DNA of 64,000 nucleotides from Anomaloglossus baeobatrachus (Eukaryota > Chordata > Amphibia > Anura > Aromobatidae), in NCBI RefSeq assembly GCF_048569485.1, contig NW_027445228.1, positions 624,221 through 688,220 of the forward strand. Direction: 5' to 3'. Each line of letters begins with the position of its first letter. Positions within the stretch are counted from its first letter, which is position 1. Below the pieces are notes generated by a model that ran no database searches, was not told the DNA's origin, and worked only from the letters and a program-made list of their open reading frames with translations. A program made the translations under genes and the position numbers. Shown in pieces: positions 11,261-21,322 of this stretch.

Positions 11261-11709
11261 CGCCTCAGGCTGCATACTTCGCATCTTGGGTCTCTAGCAT
11301 CGGCTTTGGTTAGAGGGGCCTCACGCTTCTGGACCTGCACTTGGCTTAGCGTGATAGGCATCCATGTTTCAGTTGACCTGGTAATTCTCCTTATTACGGC
11401 TTTAGAACAGAAATCTGAGTTCCGCTTCAGTCTTTCCTTTCTATTCAGTAGTATTCAGCTGTGCTTAGTTGCTTAGCTCTGGTCTCTCATTTATAACTTA
11501 TGATTAGAGAGAAATATTTCTCAAGTTCATCCTATAATGGAAAGAACTGAATGTAGCCGATCATGGTAATAGCCCCGTTTTACTGTGACGGGTCCCTTGC
11601 TGGCAATCGGACTAGTTTTCTGGTCCATTGTTCAACATACAGAATCTCGTAAATAACCTGTGAGGTTTTCTAACATCTTGGGGCAGGGAGCTCCATAGTC
11701 TCCCTCTTA

Positions 11710-12301
11710 GACCCGCAACACACATCCGTGTAATTTGTACGTGTGCGGTACGTATTTGCACGTACCGGAGACACGTACACACGGAGACACATGTTATTCA
11801 ATGGAAGATGGCACACGTACGTAAAATCACACGGAATGTGTGTCCGTGTCGTAAGTACGTGTGCGCTTTTCTACACGGACGACATGTCCGTTTTTGGCCG
11901 GCAGCACGCAGGCACGTACCCGCTTTAGTCTATGGGTCCGTGCCTGCACGGACCGCGCACGGAGTATGTCCGTGTTCAGCACGTATCGTCCGTGTCCGTA
12001 TTTCATCACAAAATTGGAAACCCTTGTTTCCAATCTACCAGGTCAATTGAAGGCAAACAACAACACCAGGATCTCATGATGAATGATATCGTTAATTGGG
12101 TAAGAATACGGATCTGAAAAAACGGACAGCACATGTACGTATTTTATGTCAATACGGACATTCTACATGTACACACGGCTCGCATACGCCATTACACGGA
12201 TGCCATACGTACCGGAGAAACGCCCCAAAAATTCGGAACACGGACCCGAAAAACGGACCGTGTCATACGGATGTTTTTTTTGCGGAAGTGTGTTTTAGGC
12301 C
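11710..12301. mobile_element. Harbinger-type MITE
   Basis: A 592-bp CpG-rich element flanked by TTA on both sides (11707-11709 and 12302-12304), the TWA duplication typical of Harbinger transposons. Ends are imperfect inverted repeats (left GACCCGCAACACACATCCG; right, reversed, GCCTAAAACACACTTCCG). Its first 300 bp match 17526-17830, where a MADF-domain exon follows, so it is probably an internal-deletion derivative of that element. Confidence 0.75.
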
Positions 12302-12603
12302 TTAGGCTCACTGCTCTCACGAGATAAAATCCAGGGTTCACCGCTGTCAAAAGAAATATCACTCTGTGATTTTTAGAGGCCCTGATTCCTCTAGAAGATG
12401 TTCCCTGGTCACTATGGAAGACTGTGTGGTATGTTTACGCTAGTGTCCGATATAGTGGTAATTACATGCTAATGGAGTATAGTCCCTTTTCTAGTTGGGT
12501 AGTCTGCCCCAGGTGGTAGTGGTTTCTTTACACCAGATCAGGGCAACACTAGGCTCCTGTCTTAGCAGCCATGGATATGACAAACCAGTTCTTTAACTCA
12601 CAC

Positions 12604-12623
12604 TGTGTATGTATGTATGTATG

Positions 12624-12676
<53 letters not shown>
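12604..12676. repeat. (GTAT)n/(TA)n microsatellite
   Basis: Short GTAT repeats followed by a run of about 24 TA units inside the DIRS remnant. Confidence 0.9.
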
Positions 12677-12679
<3 letters not shown>

Positions 12680-12780
12680 TGGATCTGAGGTTTTGCCACC
12701 TACATTTTCATCACATCCAGATTCCATACCCCGCTGTACTTGGCATCTGCCTCTTGGGAATGGTGAACAATGCTTCCCTC

Positions 12781-13269
12781 AGGCTGCTTTCACACATCCG
12801 GTTTCTGCTCTGCGGCACAATCCGGCACTTTGCAGGAAAATCGCAACTTTTTTTTTTTTTTTTTGCTGCCAGTTGCGATTTTCCTGCATAGACTTTAATT
12901 AATGCCGCATTGTGCCGCATGGCCTTGCGTTCCATCCGGTTTTTGCCGCATGCGACCGATTTAGCCGATGCGGCGGCTGGATGGAACGTTGCCTGGCACG
13001 TTTTTTCGTGCGGCAAAAAACCCCGCATCGCGCAGCATCCGGCCGATGCAGTGCATTTTTCAATGCATGCCTATAGCGGCCGGATGCGGCGCGATGCGGC
13101 AAAAACCGCATCCGGTCGCTGCATGCGGTTTTTGCCACTGTGCATGCTCAGTAGCATGCCGCACGTGAAAAACCTATGCAAAGGATGCAGTGTTTTCACC
13201 GCATCCGTTGCATAGGTCACACAGCCGGATTGAGCCGCACTGCTCAAACCGGATGTGTGAAAGCAGCCT
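12781..13269. mobile_element. MITE with 24-bp perfect inverted ends
   Basis: The left end AGGCTGCTTTCACACATCCG and the reversed right end are identical over 24 bp. The interior is rich in GCCGCATGCGG-type palindromes and CpG. No coding sequence and no clear target duplication by eye. Probably a hAT- or Harbinger-type MITE. Confidence 0.75.
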
Positions 13270-14365
13270 TAAGTAGTCGGTTGATGTACTTGGCTTGCTA
13301 ATATCGGAAGACGTGCCTTCCAGACTCCAAATCTTCATGTCTTTAGTTTTCATGACAGTCCGTCTCATTACTCGAGATCCAGTAGTTTATGCATTGACAT
13401 CTTGGGCTTCTGGGGCCATCGTACCACCTCTGGTGGTACGATGGGCTGGTCTGTGACCAGGGGCAGTCGTTTGAGCCTAGGAGAGCTGATGGCAGTACTG
13501 ACCTGGTTTATTACGCACGGACAAGTTTATTCTTGATCTAAGACGGTGGTCATTCTATCGGGCTGTGGTTTATTCATCCCTTGATAGGCTGTTAAGGACT
13601 TTGACATCTATTCTATAGTTGTGGTGTTAAGAATGTTCATCTAACCCATTTTTCGGGTATTTCTCACTATATCTGGTTTCTGTAGTATAAGCTGTCTACC
13701 TCATTTATACTGAATATTCAGCAGTATAGAATATATCACACTCACTATGGTGATTTACCTTGTAGTTTTTCATTACACGACGGTACTTATCAAAAAATTA
13801 GCCCTTCTAATGTTCTTCAGACATTGGTGGGTTCTGGGTGTTATGGATCCTACACCAGCCATGTTTGGTAACCCTTAAGATGCGTTGCATAGGATTTCAT
13901 ATGCTTGCAGATTCTTACTACTATCCATATTTTTGGTTTTACAGATTGATATGTCTAACCTATTTCTTGCCCGGGACTTGTGTCCTTATGGCTTCTGTAC
14001 CCGCCCTGAGATATTACTTTGGTACTGCTCCTGTGGTGCTGTCCTGAAGGACATTCTGGAAAATATGAATTACACCTACCGGTATTTGGTAATTCGGTTT
14101 CCAGTAGTCCCTCAGGACAGCACCCTTATTTCGCTCCCCTTAAGGTTTATCTTGCAGATGAGTTACTATTTGTTGGTATAAACCGTTTGTATCCATCCTT
14201 CTGTAAGTACTTGAAAAGACACTGGAGGGTGGAGGTGGGAGGGGCCTTTTAAACATCTCTGTGATCCTGTCCCTGTATAGGTCAAGGGGATTAACTCCTC
14301 CTGTGGTGCTGTCCTGAGGGACTACTGGAAACCGAATTACCAAATACCGTTAGGTGTAATTCATA

Positions 14366-14516
14366 TTTTTGATGTTATGTCTGTGAGAATTAATCCTATT
14401 ATGGAGTTCCTGTACTGTTCTCCCAATATATAATTTACCGCACTCACATTCAATTAGGTAGGTAATAAATGTCGATTGACAAGTAAGGTGGGCTTTAATA
14501 GGGAACGAGTCCTCAC
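14366..14516 (-). pseudogene. PLE GIY-YIG endonuclease fragment
   Basis: The minus strand encodes the segment with 'CECGKLYIGRTVQEL' and 'INSHRHNIK', the catalytic YIG-containing start of the PLE endonuclease. It is bounded by the DIRS element on one side and the hAT element on the other. Confidence 0.8.
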
Positions 14517-17232
14517 TAGGGCTGAGCGTATCCGGACTGTAATAGTCCGGATCCGCGCGGTTTCTGAGCTATATCTGTTCCGCACCCGGGTGCACGATCC
14601 GGAATCGGCAATTATTAAAAATAAACAAAATCAGAAATAAATGAGTTTCATACTTACCGAGACTGTCATGGCGGCACACTGCTTCCGGGTCGCGCATTCA
14701 CTTCCTGTACTGTGCACGCAATCACACAGCTTTCTGTGCTTTCCCTGCCCACCGGCCGTCCTCTCATCTGTGATTGGTTGCAAGCTGACGCACGCCCCAA
14801 CCTGTGACAGTCTCTGCCGCGGTCATCGCTTATCGCGGCTCAGTAAATGGCTACACTCAGAGCGGGCAGCCGTGCTTTATGGCTGCTCGCTCTGACATGT
14901 AGCAGTGCTGGATGTATCGCCGTGGGACATCGTGTTGATTACGCCGGAGCTGGAGGGGTGTGTTGGGGATAATAAAATGGTGAAGGAGGAAGAGTTTTGT
15001 ACTTTATTTCAAATAAACGATTTTTTGTGTCTGTGTTTATTTACATTCATGTACAGGTTTGTGTGATGCAGGTATCTGATAGACGCCTGTGCTATCACAA
15101 CCTAGTGTTTAGTAGCAGCCGTGCACAGTTATTAACTCCTGCTATTACCTCAATTGCCAGCGCACCAGGGCAATCGAGATGAGCCGATATCGCACTGGAA
15201 TTGTCACATCTAATAGATGCGACAATACCGGGCGGCTGCGGGCTGAGAATATACCAGCCCCCAGCCGGTGTTATCTTGGCTGGGGATGAAAACTAGGGGG
15301 GACCGCACGTTGGATTTTTTTTTAATTATTTATTTATATAAAAAAAGCCACATGCGAGGGACTCCCGCGAGTCTGACATCGCAGCACAGCCGCACACTTC
15401 TGACAGGAGCGTGCATGTGTTTCTAGGTACATGCACGCTCATGCTCAGAGAAATGCAGGCTGTAAAAAGAAGAGAAATTCCTTCCAGCAGTTGGAAATTT
15501 GGTGCTGAAATCTGGTGCAGACAATTTCAGCACCAAATGTGCACCTCCTAGCAAAAAAACACGGCAAAAATCGCGTGAAAAATAACCGTGGCAAAAAAAA
15601 TGCATCAAAACACCGCGTTTTTTTTTGCCAGGTGTAGATTGGATGCAGGAATATGGTGTAAAAATTTCAGCACCAAATTTGCATCCCTTGGCCCAAAGGA
15701 AAAAAAAAATTCTGCCAGCAAGTGGAAATTTGGTGCTGATCGCTGATGCACCGAATGTACACCTACTAGCAAAAAAAAAACGGCAAAAATCGCAGAAAAA
15801 TAACCGCGGCAAAACACCTTGGATTTTTGCCAGGAGGTGTAGGTTGGATGCAGGAATATGGTGTAAAAATTTCAGCACAAAATCTGCATCTCTTGGCCAA
15901 AAAAAACTGCGATTTTTCTGCTAAGAGAGGCAGATCTGTGAACTCCGTGACCTCCCCCGGAGGTCAGGTTACCTGCGATCACAGATGAAGGACCGTGGGA
16001 AACTCCAGCTGTGACCGCAAATGACCTGAGTGACGTCACCGCTCAATGCGCAGCTCATTCATTCTCTGGAGCTGACAGAGAGCGGTCGGTTGTGCCTCTC
16101 TCTGTGATATTCAGATGTAGCAGAGCTGAAGCGGTGTGGGACCTCCTGTGGATTACGTCGGAGCTGCAGGGTGTTGGTTAATAAAGAGGTGAAGGAGGGG
16201 GTGTTTGTATTTTATTCCAAATAAAGGATTTTTCTCTGTGTTTATTTACATGTGAGCAAGGATGGTTGACCTTAGGGAGATCAACATCCACCACTGCGGA
16301 GACACAATCACGTGTTTCTCAACGCAGTGATTCTAGAGCAATGCCCCCTGGGAAATATTCAAAGCAAGAAGGCCTGCGGAGACACCATCACATGTTTCAA
16401 CGCTGGCAGGAAACTAGCCAGGTCTTTCACCGGGAAGGAACAACCACGGGATGTTGATCTCCCTAAGGTCAACCGAATGGCACCGCATCACGCCTCCGGG
16501 AAGAGCCGGTATCGCACCGGAATTGTCACATCTAATAGATGTGGCAATAGCTGGGGGCTGCGGGTTGGAATACCAGCCCCCACTCGGCGTTATCTTTGCT
16601 GGGGATGAAGATTAGGGGGAACCGCACGTCGTGTTTCTTTTTTTTTTTTAATTATTTATTTAAATAAAAGCCGCATGCGGTTTCACCGCAGTCACACATG
16701 CGAGGGACTCGTATGGGTCTGCCATGGCATCACCCGGCTGCCTCGCACGTGTGACTGGATACGCCGCACAGATACAGCCCGATGGCTAGGGTTGCAGCGC
16801 CGCGCTGTATCTGTGCTGCCGAATATTTGATTATTTTTTACCACCATGCTGACCGACAGACACTTGAACTACTTTCCCCGCACACCGGCCATCCTGGCGC
16901 TTGTGATTGGTTGCAGTTAGCTGACACGCTGCCACTCAGGGTGGGGGCGCGTCTAGCTGCAACCAATTACACGCGCCGGTGGGCGGGGAAAACAATGAAT
17001 ATTGCATTGTCGGCTCCGGAAGGTAACAGTGTGACCCAGAAGCAGTGTGCCGCCATGACAGCGCCTCGGTGAGTATGCTGCGCTCGCTCCTATCCCCTCC
17101 ACAAAAGTTTTTAACCTCCGGATTCCGGTCCCTATTGACTTATATGGGCACCGGATTCCGGAGCGGATCAGACTCTTTAAAATCTGGCAGTGATCCGCCG
17201 CTACCGGATTATTGGCCGTTCGATCAACTCTA
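14517..17232. mobile_element. 2.7-kb non-autonomous hAT element
   Basis: Flanked by an exact 8-bp duplication GTCCTCAC (14509-14516 and 17233-17240), diagnostic of hAT. Ends are short inverted repeats: TAGGGCTGAGCG against TAGAGTTGATCG. The interior has two related halves (the CTAATAGATG...GACAATA block at about 15205 and 16525; the AATAAAGGA block near 15015 and 16225), a repeated stretch at 15480-15900 and no transposase. Related non-coding sequence recurs at 42.2-42.6 and 48.5-49.2 kb. Confidence 0.85.
16265..16473. mobile_element. Small MITE inside the hAT element
   Basis: Perfect 25-bp inverted ends (16265-16289 and 16449-16473, starting GTTGACCTTAGGGAGATCAA) enclose 159 bp that contain CACGTGTTTC and a partial internal repeat. 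No coding capacity. Confidence 0.75.
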
Positions 17233-17240
17233 GTCCTCAC

Positions 17241-17521
17241 CTGCGGAGGATTTGAAATTGTGTCTGTTGTGTAGAATAGATTTACAACACAGGCAATTCC
17301 TCATGAAACATTTAAAGGCCCCTGCAATCACGTTAGAATTAGGTCCTTTATTTCCTATTGTAAGGGCTTTTGCTCTACTTGGGGCTAAGATGCTCTTTAA
17401 ATTTGGAGCCCTCCTAAAAGTGATACCTGGTTTCTCAGGAATATTCCCCCTTTAAGAAAGGGTCATTCAAGAGGATCCCCCAGTGTTTGGATAAAATTTC
17501 CCTTATTTGGTCACAATCTCT
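17241..17521 (-). pseudogene. PLE reverse-transcriptase end and linker fragment
   Basis: Reverse-strand text includes 'LSKHWGILLNDP' (thumb-like end of PLE reverse transcriptase) and a linker with 'CFMRNCLCCKSI', the Cys-rich spacer before the GIY-YIG domain in Neptune-type elements. It is degraded and cut off at 17521 by the Harbinger-like sequence. Confidence 0.65.
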
Positions 17522-18648
17522 ACTATTCGCCCGCAACACACATCTGTGTTTTAGGTACGTGTTTGGTACGTTTTTGCACGTACCGATGACACTGAGACAC
17601 GGAGACCAATGTTACTCTATGGTAGATGGTGCACACACACGTAAAATCACACGGAACGTGTGTCCGTGTGGTAAGTACGTGTGTGCAGTTCTCTACACGG
17701 ACGACATGTCCATTTTTGGCCGGCAGCCCGCAGACACTGACCCGCTATAGTCTATGGGTCCGTGCCTGCACGGACCGCACACGGAGTATGTCCGTGTTCA
17801 GCACGTATCGTCCTTGTCCGTTTTTAATAGATTGGTAACAAGTGTTTCTGATTTTTCTATCAGGTCAATTGTAGTCCATTAATTCTGGCGCCAAACATAC
17901 ATTTCCTGTCTCATTTGCAGCCAGACAGCAGCTGGGCACCTGTCCTCTCACTGCAGAGGAACTTTGAGCTCAGAGAACACCACAGGTACTGATAATGGCG
18001 CCCAGGATCGATAAGGAGAGGCTGATTGTGGAAGTAGAGAGGCATCCTGAGCTATGGGACATACGTGATGATGGCTACCATGACAGGTTGATGGTGGAAC
18101 GAGCATGGATGTCTGTGGCAGAGATAGTCTACCCTAGGAATGGATGGTCTCAATGCACCCCTGGAAGGAAAAATAGATATGGTCAGTACAGATATTTTCA
18201 TTACTTCTGTCTACCTACATGTGCACATCTTGTAGGCAGAATCTAGCCATATTTGTATACTTTGTTTGGCATGTATTAATGGTCCTGATTCATTTTGAGC
18301 TACACTGGAGACTCACAAACAGGATAGTGTTGTTTTTTGGGCCTTTAAACTAATCCTTGTTGTTTTGTAGTAATGTCATCCTGTGTATATGGGTTGCAAA
18401 GCACTTCATGCATGTACAAAAGGCATTTCAGGCTGGTCAAGCAACAATAAAACATGTGTTATGTTTTTTGGGGTTTTTTTTTTTTTAGGCTTTTTAAAAT
18501 GTGCTGTTAAGTGTCTATACATTAATCTTTTTTTTTTTTTTTCATGCATTACCCTTGTTGCCACCATGTCTGTAATGGTAACAGTAATTTGTAGTTTGTA
18601 ATGTACAAGATTAGAGGAACATATGGTACTTCATGGGTTTGTAGACAT
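17522..18648 (+). mobile_element. Harbinger-like element, left part
   Basis: It starts GCCCGCAACACACATCTG and matches the MITE at 11710 over about 300 bp, up to CAGGTCAATTG. It then continues into sequence absent from the MITE, including an ATG frame with a MADF domain. No DDE transposase is seen before the next MITE at 18652, and no right end was found, so the element is truncated or its second gene is lost. Confidence 0.6.
17995..18246 (+). CDS. MADF-domain DNA-binding protein of a Harbinger-like element (first exon)
   Basis: The frame starts ATGGCGCCCAGG. The peptide has 'RLIVEVERHPELWDIRDDGY' and 'ERAWMSVAEIV', the N-terminal two thirds of a MADF/Myb-SANT-like domain (LIxxV, PELW, aromatic Y, AW). 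In Harbinger transposons a MADF/Myb-like protein helps the transposase enter the nucleus and bind the ends. A splice-donor-like GGTCAGT at 18181-18187 would end the exon inside the domain, and the frame stops 60 bp later. The rest of the gene was not found. It could also be a host MADF gene captured by the element, but linkage to Harbinger ends favours the transposon. Confidence 0.6.
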   Translation: MAPRIDKERLIVEVERHPELWDIRDDGYHDRLMVERAWMSVAEIVYPRNGWSQCTPGRKNRYGQYRYFHYFCLPTCAHLVGRI

Positions 18649-18651
18649 TTA

Positions 18652-18996
18652 GGCTATGTGCCCACGCTGCAGATTTTGCGCGGATTTTGCCGCGGATTTG
18701 CCGCGGATTTCCCGAAAATCTGCAGCAGCAGCACTTCCAAGCCATTTCAATGGCATTTTGGAAATGCTGTGCCCATGCTGCGGATTTTTCCGCTGCGGAT
18801 TTGCCGCGGATTTTGATCCGGAAAAATCTGCAGCATGTCAATTGTTTGGTGCAGATTTGGTCCGGATTTTTGGTTTTGAATGGGGGAAAAAAAAAAATGA
18901 AATCCGCGGCAAATTCGCGGGTGCGGATTTGCCGCGAAAGTCGCGGATTTTCAGGCAAAAAAATCCGCAGGGACATTCTAGCGTGGGCACATAGCC
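18652..18996. mobile_element. Harbinger-type MITE (345 bp)
   Basis: Inverted ends GGCTATGTGCCCACGCT / AGCGTGGGCACATAGCC, flanked by TTA on both sides. Interior rich in GCGGATTT and its complement. No coding sequence. Confidence 0.85.
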
Positions 18997-18999
18997 TTA

Positions 19000-19380
19000 G
19001 GGTCTCATGGCTTACTGATGGCATTTTCGTTTTTGTTTTTTTTGCCTAGTTGTAAGTGATAAATGATTATACATTGGTTTCATCTGTGTAAAGGTGAACT
19101 GGTTTACTTCGTCGTGTTAATTGTCTTATTATGTCACTATATGATTGTCATGGGTTGTAGTTTTAATCCACATGAATGTGTTAACCTAATTATTGAAATG
19201 TTTAAACACGTAATTAGCAACATACATCTACACATGGTTGATATACAATATTTTAGCCCATGATAGTGCATATAAATATATGTCTATAAGACATAAAAAC
19301 ACCACTGTGCAGAAAAGGACTATTAAAGGGCTAATCGCTATAATTATGAACACCAAGAAAAGAGAAAAAACGATCATACG
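19000..19380. other. No recognised feature
   Basis: AT-rich DNA without an open frame, inverted ends or a repeat that I recognise. Confidence 0.5.
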
Positions 19381-20270
19381 CCCATGGTTTAATGAAATTA
19401 CAAATTTATTTTATTATTAGGGTACACATGAAAAGGTGGAACAGATAAAGTGCAGGACTTAAGAGAAGCCCCAAACAGATCACAGATCCCTCATATAAAA
19501 ATACCATACATCCATGGAAACTAGACCGACATCAACACATGTATATCATGAGTGTCCACTAGGTGTCATAAGGGAGACAGAGATGCGGCAAAATATACAT
19601 ACACAGCAAAGCCGCATCATGACACAAGGCACAAGTAATTGCAAATATAGCATGGGATGATTACCTATATGATTTGTTGGTAGGTCTGTTCACTGGATGC
19701 AGGAGGAGGGAGCCGCAACCCACCCGACGGCCGTTTCTGCAACTCAAAGGTTGCCTTCGTCAGGGGCACCGTGATTTTTTTTTCCCTTTGAACCTTAATT
19801 CTGTATCTTCATTTGGAGCTCACGGGGTTGCTGCAGTCGAAGTGGCAGTTACTAACCCCTTTGATGCTCCACCACGGGATTGGACCGACACCGACATCCA
19901 CGGTGATCTTCCTGTACCGGAGCAGGAGCTCCAGTGTGGCGCCGATCTGAGAACATTGGATAAACACGTGTCCTCGGAAAGTGACAGCACGAGCGGCGGC
20001 ACATGTGAGAGCCCTGCAGGGGCGTCAGGACAGGATCATTGGCGATGTGAACGTGGTGTTCAGAACCCTCCGGCAGCGTAATCTGGAGTACAACATCTTT
20101 AGGTGAGTGTATACATTACACCTCTTTTTATTATTAATAATTGTTTGCACACGAGCGCCCTCTTTCCCCCCTTTTTTTTGATCCTACACAAAAGATATTG
20201 AAAAGAGGGTCCTGTCAGTAGGTCCACAACAAAACAGGAACTGACCAGGACAAACGGAGCGGTCGTCTGA
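19381..20270 (-). mobile_element. PLE-type tail with hammerhead motif (probable)
   Basis: The block is read on the minus strand because of the hammerhead core at 19.72-19.77 kb and an AATAAAATAAA stretch downstream of it. No reverse-transcriptase or endonuclease text is seen. Assignment to Penelope-like elements rests on the minimal, self-complementary stem III of the hammerhead. The far side (20100-20270) has GAGCGCCCTCTTT and may be the opposite border. Confidence 0.4.
19718..19772 (-). ncRNA. Hammerhead ribozyme motif with complete core
   Basis: On the minus strand: CTGACGA (19763-19757), a stem II of five pairs GCAAC/GTTGC with loop CTTTGA, GAAA (19737-19734), the self-complementary ACGGCCGT, and C at the cleavage position (GTC). 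Stem I starts with three C-G pairs (CCC/GGG) plus wobble pairs. All conserved core positions of the hammerhead (CUGANGA, GAAA, UH) are present. The minimal palindromic stem III is the arrangement described for Penelope-like elements and retrozymes. This is the best-formed of the motifs in the window. Confidence 0.75.
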
Positions 20271-20278
20271 ATGAGCCC

Positions 20279-20460
20279 TTAGGCTGCAGCCCTGTCTGAC
20301 TCCTCGGCTCTGCTGGAAATAAGCCATTCTTCTAGCGTCCACACTCACACTGCAGAGGTTCTCGGTTTAGGAGCTTTTGATGACATCATAGGACTTTCCT
20401 ACTATTCCGCTCTCCAGAAATTTCAAGAACAAGCCTGGATGCCACACGGAGTCAAAAGCA
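20279..20460 (-). pseudogene. LINE reverse-transcriptase fragment
   Basis: Matches 57607-57750 of the large LINE (shared GGCTGCAGCCCT and GCCACACGGAGTCAAAAGC). Reverse-strand text includes 'FLKFLESGIVGKSYDVI', following the AFDSVWH motif region. It contains about 28 bp (near 20409-20436) that the 57.7-kb copy lacks. Confidence 0.7.
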
Positions 20461-20462
20461 AC

Positions 20463-20540
20463 TTAGCAACCAATCAGATTCCACTTTTCATTCTTCACAG
20501 ACTCTTTGTAAATGAAAGGTGGAATCTAATTGGTTGCTAA
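20463..20540. repeat. Imperfect hairpin
   Basis: TTAGCAACCAATCAGATTCC and its near-complement GGAATCTAATTGGTTGCTAA form arms of about 30 bp around a 20-bp loop. Probably the end of a small MITE or SINE. Confidence 0.7.
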
Positions 20541-21322
20541 GGGCAACTGAGTCAGTTTCAATTTACACCATGTTTGATAACCCTATTACCAGGGCCGGAA
20601 TATAGGCGGGGCAGACAGAGCTCAAGCCCAGGGGCCCCCACCACAAGAGCTTCTGAGGGGGCCCCCACCACCATCAGTGTGGGCGCCATTTTATTAACGC
20701 CACAGTGTGGTTCAGGACCGCACTGTACCTTTAAAGAATTTCAATCCCGGCTGTCACTGTGCTGCAGACACGCCCACGCTGTGTGGGCTGCGTCTGCTGG
20801 GATGACGTCACTGCGCGCCTGCTGCTGCTACTTCTTCCTGCCGAAGAGGATCTTGTGGGAGGACCGGAGCAGAGGCTTAGTGGATCACGGTGAGTATGAC
20901 GTCATCCATCATGGTGCCGGGCAGGAGGTTGCAGTGAAGAGGGAGCAGGACACCACTGATAACACCAGACGGGATTCCATAGTGTCAGCGGCAGCTCTGC
21001 TCGGGATCAGTGTGAGTTATTGCCGGAGTCTGAACTGCTGCAGATCAGGTCGGGCTGTCAGTGCCGGGTCATCGGCCTCATCCCTCCCCTGCAATAACCC
21101 ACACTGATCTCCAGCACAAACATCATTACACAGATCCTGCACTGATCACATCTGAGCCTGCAGCACAGATTACACTATATGGCCCATATTACATACAGGA
21201 CCTCACATATTCTATAGGTCCAGGTGTGATCAGTGCAGCACATTGTATATCTGTGTACATGATATACCACATCCAGTGTACAGAGTAGTGTGATATACTG
21301 TGTACACACATCAGATGGTATA

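Larger units (their letters stand above)
9388..14365 (+). mobile_element. DIRS-like retroelement (fossil, non-coding remnant)
   Basis: Inverted terminal repeats at about 9390-9515 and 14217-14365 share long blocks (for example GGTTTAAAAGGCCCCTCCCA on the left). A third block at about 14030-14125 is complementary to the outermost ends. This left inverted repeat, internal complementary region and right inverted repeat is the hallmark of DIRS elements. It sits inside PLE coding sequence with no target duplication, as expected for tyrosine-recombinase integration. I see no recognisable reverse transcriptase or recombinase, so the element is broken. It also carries two later MITEs and low-complexity DNA. 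The strand is set by the end order seen in the second DIRS copy. Confidence 0.8.
6732..17521 (-). mobile_element. Penelope-like element, minus strand, in four pieces
   Basis: Pieces at 17241-17521, 14366-14516, 8818-9387 and 6732-7530 follow the order of a Penelope-like retroelement read on the minus strand: end of reverse transcriptase, a cysteine-containing linker, a GIY-YIG endonuclease, the C-terminus, then a 3' tail with a hammerhead-type motif. The gaps are filled by a hAT element (14517-17240 with its duplication), a DIRS element (9388-14365) and a TTAA element (7531-8817). That 6732-7530 belongs to the same copy as the coding pieces is inference from order and strand. A near relative of this tail occurs at 54.6-55.05 kb. 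Confidence 0.7.

Noticed and set aside
10506-11476. Leu/Gly- and Pro/Arg-rich frames on both strands
   Set aside because: Artefacts of the GC-rich tandem repeat inside the DIRS remnant.
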